Source of the DNA: Dehalococcoidales bacterium
Lineage (GTDB): Bacteria > Chloroflexota > Dehalococcoidia > Dehalococcoidales > RBG-16-60-22
Direction of reading: 5' to 3'
Assembly: GCA_030606585.1 (NCBI GenBank)
Contig: JAUWGD010000002.1
Location: forward strand, 1 to 36,792
DNA length: 36,792 bases
Part shown: positions 1 to 8,010 of the stretch, piece after piece
How positions within the stretch are numbered: position 1 is the first letter of the stretch
How the letters are laid out: the number at the start of each line of letters is the position of its first letter
Notes under the pieces: model-generated
What the model was told of the DNA's origin: nothing
What the model saw: the letters and a program-made list of their open reading frames with translations, nothing else
Database searches by the model: none
Program-made: the position numbers and the translations under genes

Positions 1-125
1 TGCCCGGTGTCCGGCTGCGGCTTGGCGATAGGTGTCCAGTCGTTGCCGACATGCTCGTCCTTGCAGGCTATCTGACAGTTGTAACACCCGTTGCACCTGT
101 TGATGTCTATTACCATTGCCTTCAT
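1..125 (-). CDS. 4Fe-4S ferredoxin-type electron-transfer subunit (partial, runs off left edge)
   Basis: Only the first 41 codons are present. They begin at an ATG preceded by a good GGAGGTGA ribosome site. The visible peptide holds a ferredoxin motif, Cys-x2-Cys-x2-Cys-x3-Cys at residues 11-20 (CNGCYNCQIAC), followed by DEHVGNDW and PQPDTG. This start is typical of the small Fe-S subunits of DMSO-reductase-family enzymes; from memory the CxxCxxCxxxC-DEH context resembles the pyrogallol-phloroglucinol transhydroxylase small subunit. It lies downstream of the 4085-1959 molybdoenzyme and the S15 hydrolase on the same strand, so it may serve that catalytic subunit, or one further left. Its own candidate promoter lies at 171-200. 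The family call is fairly safe; the exact partner is a guess. Confidence 0.8.
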   Translation of the reverse strand, partial: MKAMVIDINRCNGCYNCQIACKDEHVGNDWTPIAKPQPDTG

Positions 126-170
126 TATTCTTCACCTCCAAGCGGTTATATGTAAATCAAACCTTCAAAA

Positions 171-200
171 ATAATACACTCTGGCACTGGTTCCGGTCAA
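171..200 (-). promoter_or_regulatory. Candidate sigma70-type promoter for the left-edge Fe-S subunit
   Basis: Reading the minus strand, TTGACC (200-195) and TATTAT (176-171) are 18 bp apart, about 45 nt upstream of the ATG at 125. The gap between the hydrolase stop and this ATG is 105 bp, long enough for a separate promoter inside an otherwise co-directional group. Three GGTCA/TGACC half-sites in alternating orientation overlap and flank the -35 (195-200, 215-221, 228-233). Confidence 0.45.
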
Positions 201-230
201 CTTTGCCGGTTTAATTGACCTATCCCCAGG

Positions 231-1919
231 TCACTCACCCGGAATTATAGGTAGAAGCAGGTATGACGCGAATTCCGGGTCATGGTGAATCTGGTGCATT
301 GTTGTCTTGCTGCTGCAGATGTGCAGGGAGCCGGGTCCGTTATCCATGCTGGCAATCTCTAACTCAAGGCGATGGCCGGCCCGGAACACGTTGGCGATAT
401 GGGAAAGGCTGATGGTATATTCATACACCTCACCCGGTTTTACCGGAATATTTTCGGTATGAATATGCCAGGGGTTCCACGGCTCGGACTTGCTCTCATC
501 GACGGCGCGGTGTGAGGCCTTGAGCCAGCCGGCTGTCAGCATCTTCTTCGTGCCGGACTGGTCGATATCCCGGAGCGTGACATTCCAGTTGGTGTCCTGC
601 TGGTCGATGGCGGCATAAAAACAGATGGCCATCGGCCCGATGACCTCCACGTCTCCGGTAAAAGGCGGCATTGAGTATTTAATCGAATTAACCTCGGAGG
701 TCTCGTCAAGCGGCTGCTGCACAAAGCAGTCGGGTCCCTCATTGGATATCGGCGCCTCGGTCATGAGGCGTCCCCGGCTGCGCAGGTAGTACTTCGTCCA
801 CTGTGTCCTGGCCAGGGGCCACTCGTTCTCATAGCGCCATTCGTTGATGCCGTTAACGTACAGCTTTATCGGCGCCTCGTCCATGATACCGTTGTCAATC
901 CCCTTCAGCCAGTAGTCGAACCACCGCAAGACCTCGTCATGCAGCTGGTACCAGGGGCGTTCGTCACTTAAAGCCAATGGCGCCATGATCATTTTCCTGG
1001 GCACGTCCACACCGTTGTAGAGCGCGAAAGCGCCATCGGGCCACATACCGACCCAGGGGCCGCCGGTATAGAGCGGCACCTTGATTTTATCGAATTTGGT
1101 ATAGGGTGACCGCTCCTGATAAAAAGGCCCGTCATTGGGATTAAAGAGAAAATCGGCGAAGAGCGGACTCTTCGTCGGGTAGCGGAGGCAGCTCCAGTAA
1201 ATACTGTAGACCATCAGGTCGGGGTCGCTGAGACGCTCCTTCCAGAGCTTCTCCAGCTCATCCGGGGGCGTGTTCCTAATCGTGGCGCAGACATGGTTCT
1301 TATGAGCGATGCCGCTGCCGTTGGTCTGCCCCGGGTCCATGCCCCGCCCGCTGTAAAGGCGATATATCATCGGATGGATAACGCCGCCGGAGGTGGCGAA
1401 CTGGGTATAGAGGTCGCTCCATACCTCCCAGGGGAAAATGGCCTTGAGGTGCGGCGGCTGCTCGGCGGCGGTATAGGTCTGGACGCCGGCCAGGTAGGAT
1501 ATGCCGACCATCCCAACATTGCCATCGCACCAGGGCTGGGCGGCAATCCACTCGATGATGTCATAGCCGTCTTCGCCTTCGGTATGACCGCACATCCCCA
1601 CGTACTCGCCCTCCGAGTCGCCGCAGCCCCGGACATCGGCGATAACATGGACATACCCGTTCCCCACGAACTGCCTGGTATTGCCGGACTCCATGGTGCC
1701 GTCCCAGACCAGAGAATTCTCACGTCCCTGGGGCTGCTTTACCGGCAGCACCTGTAAATCCTTGCCGTAAACGCACAGCGCCAGCAGCGCCGGGAATTTC
1801 CCTTCGGCATCAGGGCGGTATACATCAACCGCTAGTTGTACGCCGTCACGCATGGGGACAAGTACGGTTTCCTTCTCTCTGACCTGATACAACGGTTGTG
1901 AACCCTTCTCTTTTTTCAT
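231..1919 (-). CDS. CocE/NonD-type S15 alpha/beta hydrolase
   Basis: A 562-residue protein of the X-Pro dipeptidyl-peptidase S15 / CocE family, which hydrolyses esters or acyl-amino bonds. The N-terminal half is an alpha/beta-hydrolase domain with a DVRGCGDSEGE segment and a nucleophile elbow GISYLAG (Ser near residue 141). The C-terminal third matches the jelly-roll domain (SLSHIANVFRAGHRLELEIAS). The usual 'GW-x-D' and 'GPWxH' segments that carry the catalytic Asp and His are altered: GGPWVGMWPDG and APLALSDERPW are found instead, so activity is uncertain. An upstream in-frame GTG at 1934 overlaps the GAGGAG ribosome site, so the ATG at 1919 is preferred. Only 39 nt separate it from the upstream molybdoenzyme stop, which suggests one transcript. 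There is no signal peptide, so it is probably cytoplasmic. Confidence 0.82.
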   Translation of the reverse strand: MKKEKGSQPLYQVREKETVLVPMRDGVQLAVDVYRPDAEGKFPALLALCVYGKDLQVLPVKQPQGRENSLVWDGTMESGNTRQFVGNGYVHVIADVRGCGDSEGEYVGMCGHTEGEDGYDIIEWIAAQPWCDGNVGMVGISYLAGVQTYTAAEQPPHLKAIFPWEVWSDLYTQFATSGGVIHPMIYRLYSGRGMDPGQTNGSGIAHKNHVCATIRNTPPDELEKLWKERLSDPDLMVYSIYWSCLRYPTKSPLFADFLFNPNDGPFYQERSPYTKFDKIKVPLYTGGPWVGMWPDGAFALYNGVDVPRKMIMAPLALSDERPWYQLHDEVLRWFDYWLKGIDNGIMDEAPIKLYVNGINEWRYENEWPLARTQWTKYYLRSRGRLMTEAPISNEGPDCFVQQPLDETSEVNSIKYSMPPFTGDVEVIGPMAICFYAAIDQQDTNWNVTLRDIDQSGTKKMLTAGWLKASHRAVDESKSEPWNPWHIHTENIPVKPGEVYEYTISLSHIANVFRAGHRLELEIASMDNGPGSLHICSSKTTMHQIHHDPEFASYLLLPIIPGE

Positions 1920-1958
1920 ATTCGTGCTCCTCACCGAAAAAATAATATATTTTATAGT

Positions 1959-4085
1959 CTAGACTTTATAGACCTTACAGAGAAATGCCCTGAGAGATTC
2001 CGAACCGGTATGAGGGTCACAGGGCATATCCGCGGCTAAAACATTAACATTCGATTCCGTGAAGCCGTATTCCGGCGGCTCTTTTTCCGGGAACCACCAG
2101 CCGTGCTGGGCGTGAACGACGCCGGGGTGAATCCCCTCCGTAAGTTTCGCCCTCTGCTTAATCCTGCCCCTGGGGCTTTCAATCCAGACCCAGTCCCCGG
2201 ACTTGATTCCCAGGCCGCCCGCAGTATCGGGGTGGATTTCCATTATGGGGTCGGGCGTAATTATACGCAGCGATTTAATCTGCCTGCCCTCGGAACAAAA
2301 GTACCCCTGGATTCTACCGCCGGTGGTGATTATCAGGGGATATTCTTTAAATAAATCAGGCGTCGAATAAGGACTCTCCGGAGGTTCTACATAATAAGGC
2401 AGCGGGTCATAACCCATCGCTTCAAGAGTAGAACATCGCAGTTCAACCTTGCCGGAAGGCGTGTCGAACCCTTTTTCCTCGTATTTACGGTACCGCATCT
2501 TACCCGTCAGTATTCCCAGCTCCTTGAACTCCTCGAAGGTCAGGCCGGCATTTTCCAGCGTCCAGTCGCAATACTCCCTGACATCCTTCCAGGGGAAATC
2601 ATCGCCCATACCCAACCTGCGGGCAAGGTCGAACAGGATTTGCTTATCATCGCGGCACTCCCCTATCTCCGCTACTTTTTGCCTGATAAGAACGCACCAG
2701 CCCATGTGTACATCAGCCACCTCGTCATTTTCCAGCCAGCTCGATGCCGGAAGCAGTATATCCGCCATCTGGGCGGTGGGAGTCATGAACATATCGGTCA
2801 CCACCGTGAAATCGACCTTCCTGAATGCCTTTGCCGTCCTGACGGGGTCGGTCTGATTGAGCAGCGTGTTACTGCCCATGACGAACAGTGCTTTAACGGG
2901 GTACGGCTGCCCGGACATGATAGCGTCGAGTAAATGGCGCGGGTGAATGACGGAGTTGTCGAGGACTTTATACTTGCCGCGGCCAATCATCTTTGCCTTT
3001 ATTTCAGGCGTAATTCTTTCATGCAACGGGAGACTTTGCTCACCGTGGACGGTATGCGTTCTAACACCGGCCGGTGTTACCAGCGAAATATCGCCGCCGG
3101 GTACATCAAAATTTCCGGTGATGGCGGACAGGCAATGGACGGCGCGAACGGTTTGAAAGGTGTTTATATTCTGGTCAAGGGCATTGCCCCACTGTATACA
3201 GGCCGGTTTGGTCGTGGCGTACAGCCGTGCCGCCGCCCTGATATCTTCCGCGGGAATCCAGGTAATTTCCGCCACCTTTTCCGGTGGATACTCCTCGACC
3301 CTTTCCGCCAGCTCGTTGAAACCGGTAGTCCACCTGGCCACGAAATCTTTATCGTATAACTTCTCTTTAATTATCACATGGAGCATACCCAGTGCCAGGA
3401 CATCGTCAGTGCCGGGTCGAATCTGCAGCCAGTGGTCCGCCCGGGCGGCTAAATCGGTTTTCCGCGGGTCGATTACTATCAATTTGGCACCGTTCTTCAC
3501 CGCGAGGGTAACCTGATACCCGCACATGCCGTCGGCGGCGCCCGATTCCGCGATGTTACAGCCCCAGTTCAAGACGCACCTGGGTTTTACGCCACCGAAC
3601 CCGTAGTAATCGCAGACATGGAACTTGCCGCTGGTCATACGCGCCGCTACTATTCTGGGGAAATAACAGTTATTGATGATACTGAGGTGATTGGGAGTGC
3701 CCCAGCAATTGGAAAACCTCATATATAGAGGAAGGAGGGGCCGCCCCGTGCCGATAATAGTAGCTACCGACTCGGCGCCGAACTCCCGCTTGATATCAAG
3801 GAATTTCTCCGCGATAGCGTCCAGCGCCTCGTCCCAGCTGATTCTCTGCCATTTATTCTCCCCCCGCGCCCCGGCTCTCCTGAGAGGGTATTTCAGGCGG
3901 TCGGGATGATACAACAGTTCCACCGATGCTCTGCCCTTGGGGCAGATGTAACCGAGCGAAGTAGGACAGTCCGGGTCTCCGGTAATTTCAACCACTCTGC
4001 TATCCTGAATGTGCACGAGAACGCCGCAGACGCCGTGACACATTCGGCACGTGGATTTAACTACTTTTTCACGGTTATTTATCAT
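1959..4085 (-). CDS. DMSO-reductase-family molybdopterin (Mo/W) oxidoreductase, catalytic subunit
   Basis: A 708-residue bis-pterin enzyme. Cys13-x2-Cys16-x3-Cys20 plus Cys48 (YICPKG) bind a 4Fe-4S cluster; RISWDEALD, WGCNIAESGA, IVIDPRKT and the C-terminal TPSGKVELR and DWVWIESPRGRIK segments are standard for the family. Cys140 (NNCYFP) is the likely metal ligand. From memory the closest relative in overall sequence is acetylene hydratase, but the Asp that follows its second cluster cysteine is His17 here, so a redox function is more likely. No Tat signal is seen, so it should be cytoplasmic. Start choice: TTG 4163 and ATG 4136 lie inside a candidate promoter (4135-4163), which leaves ATG 4085, although its ribosome site is weak. 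It heads a minus-strand group with the S15 hydrolase and an Fe-S subunit. Confidence 0.85.
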   Translation of the reverse strand: MINNREKVVKSTCRMCHGVCGVLVHIQDSRVVEITGDPDCPTSLGYICPKGRASVELLYHPDRLKYPLRRAGARGENKWQRISWDEALDAIAEKFLDIKREFGAESVATIIGTGRPLLPLYMRFSNCWGTPNHLSIINNCYFPRIVAARMTSGKFHVCDYYGFGGVKPRCVLNWGCNIAESGAADGMCGYQVTLAVKNGAKLIVIDPRKTDLAARADHWLQIRPGTDDVLALGMLHVIIKEKLYDKDFVARWTTGFNELAERVEEYPPEKVAEITWIPAEDIRAAARLYATTKPACIQWGNALDQNINTFQTVRAVHCLSAITGNFDVPGGDISLVTPAGVRTHTVHGEQSLPLHERITPEIKAKMIGRGKYKVLDNSVIHPRHLLDAIMSGQPYPVKALFVMGSNTLLNQTDPVRTAKAFRKVDFTVVTDMFMTPTAQMADILLPASSWLENDEVADVHMGWCVLIRQKVAEIGECRDDKQILFDLARRLGMGDDFPWKDVREYCDWTLENAGLTFEEFKELGILTGKMRYRKYEEKGFDTPSGKVELRCSTLEAMGYDPLPYYVEPPESPYSTPDLFKEYPLIITTGGRIQGYFCSEGRQIKSLRIITPDPIMEIHPDTAGGLGIKSGDWVWIESPRGRIKQRAKLTEGIHPGVVHAQHGWWFPEKEPPEYGFTESNVNVLAADMPCDPHTGSESLRAFLCKVYKV

Positions 4086-4134
4086 AGGTAAGATGGATGT
4101 GATAAAACATCTCTGGCGTAAACCAGTAATGACC

Positions 4135-4163
4135 ATTTTAACCAGTTGAATTACCCTTGTCAA
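4135..4163 (-). promoter_or_regulatory. Candidate promoter of the 4085-1959 molybdoenzyme
   Basis: On the minus strand, a perfect TTGACA (4163-4158) is followed after 17 bp by TAAAAT (4140-4135). Transcription would begin near 4128, about 43 nt upstream of the ATG at 4085, which rules out the two longer in-frame starts. It is divergent from the promoter of the MarR-type gene, with roughly 70 bp between the -35 boxes. Confidence 0.6.
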
Positions 4164-4234
4164 AGTCCGGGGATTTAAGCTAGCGTGATTTCAGCCTAAA
4201 AAACTACCCGTTTCCCCGTTAAAAAGCTGCATAG

Positions 4235-4280
4235 CTGACGGATTTTGCGAAATGTATTATAATACCGTAGTATATAATAT
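4235..4280 (+). promoter_or_regulatory. Candidate promoter and AT-rich operator of the MarR-type gene
   Basis: CTGACG (4235-4240), 17 bp, then a perfect TATAAT (4258-4263). A second TATAAT lies at 4273-4278. The -10 sits in an imperfect inverted repeat (4255-4265 against 4270-4280, TATTATAATAC / GTATATAATAT), and AATAT-AA-ATATT follows at 4276-4287. AT-rich palindromes over the -10 are what a self-repressing MarR protein would bind. The promoter is well supported; the operator role is inferred. Confidence 0.5.
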
Positions 4281-4311
4281 AAATATTCAATATATTCTAA
4301 GGAGATGTTCG

Positions 4312-4851
4312 ATGAGCAAGGTCTCTAACCATGAGCTTCAATCGATGGCTGATGAGATAAGAGAACAGGCAGCTCAACTGAGAGTCTTAACTTTCCTGTC
4401 ATTCATTTACACCGCTGACGTCGTCAACAGGTATCTGGATATAGAAGTAGCCAGATATCCCGTCGGTCGAACCGGCTTTGGCGTCCTGCATAATCTGGTA
4501 CTGCACGGTGGTACAATGATGCCGACCAATTTAAGCGAGAGAATATTCCGCTCCAAACATGCCGTAACCAGAGTGGTTGATAACCTTGAGAAACTGGGCT
4601 TCGTGAAAAGAGACGCCATAGGCAGCGATCGCAGGGTCAGGAAAGTCAGCATAACAAAAGAGGGACTGGCATTCGTTAAAGAGTCGCAGGCCGCCGGTCA
4701 GCAACGCCTCGGTCATATGCTCCTGAAGCCCCTGAATCAAAAACAGATAGAGTCACTGGGCACGATGACGAAGCAAATAAGAGAGCACACCCTCAACCTT
4801 ATCGCCCATACACAGAACAAGGGTGAAATACCTCCATCGGAAGAAAGATAA
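4312..4851 (+). CDS. MarR-family transcriptional regulator
   Basis: A 179-residue winged-helix DNA-binding protein. After a helical dimerisation segment, it shows a helix-turn-helix (MMPTNLSERIFRSKHAVTR), a recognition helix leading into VVDNLEKLGFVKR, and the wing SDRRVRKVSITKEG, which is the classic MarR DRR wing. These proteins are usually dimeric repressors released by small phenolic or acyl ligands, which suits a catabolic island. An ATG 60 nt further upstream is inside the promoter, whereas AAGGAG at 4299-4304 sits 7 nt before ATG 4312, so the shorter form is chosen. It is divergent from the molybdoenzyme and immediately upstream of the long plus-strand operon, and so could control either side. 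Confidence 0.9.
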   Translation: MSKVSNHELQSMADEIREQAAQLRVLTFLSFIYTADVVNRYLDIEVARYPVGRTGFGVLHNLVLHGGTMMPTNLSERIFRSKHAVTRVVDNLEKLGFVKRDAIGSDRRVRKVSITKEGLAFVKESQAAGQQRLGHMLLKPLNQKQIESLGTMTKQIREHTLNLIAHTQNKGEIPPSEER

Positions 4852-4910
4852 CTATCAACCAGGTAAAAATAGTTACCAGCATCAATTAGTTGCAGTGGGA
4901 ACAATATACC

Positions 4911-4953
4911 TTGACAGCATAATAAATTTTTGATAGAATTAAATTCTTAATTT
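4911..4953 (+). promoter_or_regulatory. Strong promoter of the large plus-strand catabolic operon, with palindromes
   Basis: A perfect TTGACA (4911-4916), 17 bp, then TAGAAT (4934-4939). The predicted start is near 4946, about 75 nt before the DUF35 gene. Two overlapping palindromes cover the -10 and start site: GAATT-A-AATTC (4936-4946) and AAATT-CTT-AATTT (4941-4953). They are good candidates for a repressor site, for example for the adjacent MarR-type protein. Confidence 0.7.
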
Positions 4954-5021
4954 GTGGTAAAATCATTAATTACCTCCATCACCGTGCAAAGACACAGCCG
5001 GAATTAAAAGGAGCATTTTTC

Positions 5022-5459
5022 ATGAACGCTAAAAAGCAGATTCCCTGTCTTGAGGGGTGGTTGACCATGCCACCGCAGGAACCTCAGCTTATAGGTAACC
5101 GGTGCCAGTCCTGCGGGCATTACTTTTTCCCGAAAGCGAAAACCTGCCGTAATCCGCTTTGCGATAAAGCAAAACCCCTGAAAGATGTGCTGCTCAGCAG
5201 AAAGGGCAAGCTGTTTTCTTACACTATCAATCATTACCCGCCCCCACCCCCATACCATGCTCCGGACCCCTTTGTACCTTTCGGTGTTGTCAGTATAGCG
5301 TTGCCCGAGGGAATAAAAGTCGGGGGGCAGGTACCCAAAGATGTCGATCTTGATTCACTGAAGGTAGACACGGAGATGGAGACGGTGAGAGAGGTACTTT
5401 ATATAGATGACCAGGGGAACGAAGTTTTAAGCTGGATGTTCCGACCGGCTAAATCATAA
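5022..5459 (+). CDS. DUF35 zinc-ribbon/OB-fold protein, thiolase partner
   Basis: A 145-residue protein with a rubredoxin-like zinc ribbon (Cys28, Cys31, Cys42, Cys47; CQSCG and CRNPLC) and a C-terminal OB-fold (GKLFSYTINHY to VPFGVVSIALPEG). DUF35 proteins form stable complexes with thiolase-superfamily enzymes and help to channel acyl-CoA; known cases are the archaeal acetoacetyl-CoA thiolase/HMG-CoA synthase complex and BbsA with BbsB in anaerobic toluene breakdown. The next gene, 69 nt downstream, encodes just such a thiolase, so the pair is expected to act together. The start has an AAAAGGAG ribosome site. This is the first gene of the plus-strand operon. Confidence 0.9.
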   Translation: MNAKKQIPCLEGWLTMPPQEPQLIGNRCQSCGHYFFPKAKTCRNPLCDKAKPLKDVLLSRKGKLFSYTINHYPPPPPYHAPDPFVPFGVVSIALPEGIKVGGQVPKDVDLDSLKVDTEMETVREVLYIDDQGNEVLSWMFRPAKS

Positions 5460-5528
5460 AGTGCAATCTTACGTGTGAAAACCGATTATTAATAACTTAA
5501 GCTGTTAACTAGTAAAGGGGGATAGAAG

Positions 5529-6716
5529 ATGAGAGAAGCCGCTATCATAGGCATAGGAATACACCCCTGGGGGAAATTCCCGGAAAAGAGCGTCCACGAA
5601 CTCAACCTGGAAGTAGCCCAGATGGCGCTCAAAGATGCCAATATGGAGTGGAAAGACATACAGGGATTATTCTGCGGGCAGGACCCCTGGGCCGGCATCC
5701 AGGGCATGCTGGCGGGTTCTGCCCTGGCGCAAAACCTCGGCCTCACCGGTATTCCGGTGACCAACAATTACAACGCCTGTGCCACCGGCGGCTACGCCAT
5801 GAGGACGGCCCACCTTTATATAACCTCCGGCCTTATCGATACCGCCCTCGTATGCGGGGGGAGTATTTCCCCGAAGGGAGCCTTCGGCACCACCAAGTAT
5901 GATGAATTTGACGAGACTGACCTCGATAGTCAGCGATTCAGGGTTCTCGGGTCGGCCAATTTCACCGGGTTCGCCATGGCGGCACAGAGGCGTATGCAGC
6001 AATACGGACTGACCGAGGAAGACCTGGCCCTGCAAAAAGTCAAGTCCAGCAAATACGGCTCGCTCAATCCCAACGCCCGGTATCACAAGGTATACACTGT
6101 GGAAGAAATATTAGCCTCACCTATGGTGGCTTATCCCCTGCACCTCTACCAGGTATGCGCTACCAGCGACGGCGCCACCGCCTGCGTGGTGTGCAGCATG
6201 GACGTGGCTAAAAAATACACCACCAAACCGATTATCATCGCCGGAATCGGGGCTTCCAATCCGCAGTACCCCGCCCCCGGCATGGGCGGGTTCGGCAGCG
6301 ACTTCAGTGAAGTCCCGCCTCCCAACGAGAATGATGCCGGTATAAAATCCACCTATAATGCTTACGAGGAGGCCGGCGTGGGCCCCGAGGACCTGGATGT
6401 AGCCAGTGTCTATGACCTGACCGGCGCCATGGAAATCCAGTGGTACGAAGATATCGGGCTATGCAAGGAAGGCGACGCGGAAAAACTGCTCAGGGAAGGC
6501 GCCACGTCTATGGGCGGCAGGATTCCGGTTTGCACGGACGGCGGCTGCACTTCTTCAGGAGAGTGCATTCCGGCTCAGGCCCTCGCGGAAACCTATGAGA
6601 TAGTAACGCAGTTGAGAGGCGATGCGGGACCGAGGCAGGTTGAGGGCGCCAAGTTAGGCTTCTCGGTAAATTCGGGCAAACTGGGTAATTCCTCCGCCAT
6701 TGTCTACAAGAGATAG
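5529..6716 (+). CDS. Thiolase-family protein (SCP2-thiolase type)
   Basis: A 395-residue thiolase-fold protein of the non-decarboxylating acetyl-CoA acyltransferase / SCP2 type, expected to cleave or form 3-oxoacyl-CoA. The nucleophile Cys84 is present in NACATGGYA, and SVYDLTGAMEIQ corresponds to the usual 'evhDaF' segment. The C-terminal 'GHPxGATG' loop that carries the catalytic His reads GECIPAQAL (residues 344-352), so this His is missing, and the last Cys/His-Gly motif is replaced by NSGKLGNSS. It may therefore act only with its DUF35 partner, or on an unusual acyl-CoA. The ribosome site is AAGGGGGA. It lies between the DUF35 gene and two acyl-CoA dehydrogenase genes. Confidence 0.88.
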   Translation: MREAAIIGIGIHPWGKFPEKSVHELNLEVAQMALKDANMEWKDIQGLFCGQDPWAGIQGMLAGSALAQNLGLTGIPVTNNYNACATGGYAMRTAHLYITSGLIDTALVCGGSISPKGAFGTTKYDEFDETDLDSQRFRVLGSANFTGFAMAAQRRMQQYGLTEEDLALQKVKSSKYGSLNPNARYHKVYTVEEILASPMVAYPLHLYQVCATSDGATACVVCSMDVAKKYTTKPIIIAGIGASNPQYPAPGMGGFGSDFSEVPPPNENDAGIKSTYNAYEEAGVGPEDLDVASVYDLTGAMEIQWYEDIGLCKEGDAEKLLREGATSMGGRIPVCTDGGCTSSGECIPAQALAETYEIVTQLRGDAGPRQVEGAKLGFSVNSGKLGNSSAIVYKR

Positions 6717-6825
6717 AAACCCCGGGACTGCAGGCTGTTTCCTACCGCCCTTGCCTGCATTCCGACCTGATAAAACTAGACGAACCACCGCGTGCAACAT
6801 GCTTATGGCCTTAGGAGGATGAAGA

Positions 6826-7989
6826 ATGGATTTTGAGCTTTCCCCCGAGGAAAAGGCATTCCAGAAGGAAATACGCGAGTTTCTGGACAAGGAATGTAAT
6901 GAGAATGTTGTTGCCGAGACGTTGTCTTTGCAGGGGGCAGGACCCTACTCCAAGGAGTTGCTCCGGAAAATGGGCGCGAACAGGTTACTGGCTCCCAGGT
7001 GGCCGGAGGAGTACGACGGTCGCGGCATGGGCGCTATGGCCGAGGCTATCAAGGTAGACGAGATAAATTCCCATCATGCCCCCTTTCCCCTGGACGGTGT
7101 TGAAATCGGCAATGCCCTCCTCATCAGCGGAAACGAGGAACAGAAAAAGAGGTTCCTGCCGGGTATTGCCAGCGGGGAGATCGACATTGCCCTCGGTTAT
7201 ACCGAGCCGAATGCCGGCTCCGACATCGCCTCGATACAGCTCCGCGCTGTAGAAGACGGGGACCACTTTGTCCTGAACGGGCAAAAGATATACAACAGCG
7301 AAGCACACGTCTGCGAATATCACTGGCTGCTGACCAGGACAGACCCTACCGCCGAAAAAAAGCACCGGGGGCTTAGCATGTTCATAGTTGATTTAAAGAG
7401 CCCCGGAATTACGATACGTCCATTGATAACCTCGGGAGGATTGCGGACAAACGAGGTCTTTTACGAAGACGTGCACGTCCCCAGAGAGAACCTGGTCGGC
7501 GAGAAGAACGGCGGCTGGGCGGTCATCATGAGCGCCCTTTACGGCGGCGGCGGGGGAGGAGGACTGGCCACCGGAACCAAGAATGTTATTAATACGCTGG
7601 TGAAGTACGTCCTTGAAGAAAAACAAGATGCCGATGAAAACAAGTGGATTCCGGAGGCAATGGCGGACCTGTATGTTAAGACCCACGTTGGGGAATTAAT
7701 GGGTGTTCAAGCAACTGCCTTTGCTGACCTCAAGGTTACCCCTCCCTATGGAGGCGGCGGCGCTGTATCACGTTTACTCAGCGGCGATACAAGGCGGCTT
7801 CTATACAACACAGCCATGCAAATATTAGGGCCTTATGGTCAACTTGCCAAGGATTCCAAATGGGCACCCCTGAAGGGAGAGATATTACGCGAGTTCATGG
7901 ATGCCCCACGCTGGACGATTGTCCACGGCAGCCAGGAGATTCAAAAACTGCTCATTGCTACCAGGGGCCTGGGACTACCCAGAAAGTAA
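6826..7989 (+). CDS. Acyl-CoA dehydrogenase family protein, subunit 1 (FAD-loop subunit)
   Basis: A 387-residue acyl-CoA dehydrogenase fold. The N-terminal helical domain is followed by the FAD/substrate loop GYTEPNAGSD (124-133) and the strand FYEDVHVPRENLVGE. The C-terminal helical domain lacks the usual 'RxxFG' FAD-contact motif. It has a seven-glycine run (240-246) where isovaleryl-type enzymes carry their catalytic Glu, and IVHGSQEIQ (365-373) in place of the 'yEGT' Glu of medium-chain enzymes, so neither classical base is present. The next gene has the complementary features, suggesting an alpha2-beta2 enzyme. ATG 6826 follows AGGAGGATGAAGA. The substrate is unknown. Confidence 0.88.
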   Translation: MDFELSPEEKAFQKEIREFLDKECNENVVAETLSLQGAGPYSKELLRKMGANRLLAPRWPEEYDGRGMGAMAEAIKVDEINSHHAPFPLDGVEIGNALLISGNEEQKKRFLPGIASGEIDIALGYTEPNAGSDIASIQLRAVEDGDHFVLNGQKIYNSEAHVCEYHWLLTRTDPTAEKKHRGLSMFIVDLKSPGITIRPLITSGGLRTNEVFYEDVHVPRENLVGEKNGGWAVIMSALYGGGGGGGLATGTKNVINTLVKYVLEEKQDADENKWIPEAMADLYVKTHVGELMGVQATAFADLKVTPPYGGGGAVSRLLSGDTRRLLYNTAMQILGPYGQLAKDSKWAPLKGEILREFMDAPRWTIVHGSQEIQKLLIATRGLGLPRK

Positions 7990-8010
7990 TATACGGAAAG
8001 GAGTCTTACA

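Noticed and set aside
1959..4085. Acetylene hydratase
   Set aside because: The essential Asp after the second cluster Cys is His17, so the reaction is unlikely to be the same despite overall likeness.
4086..4163. Longer N-terminus for the molybdoenzyme (TTG 4163 or ATG 4136)
   Set aside because: Both starts fall within the predicted promoter (TTGACA-17-TAAAAT), and the extra residues resemble neither a Tat signal nor a family segment.
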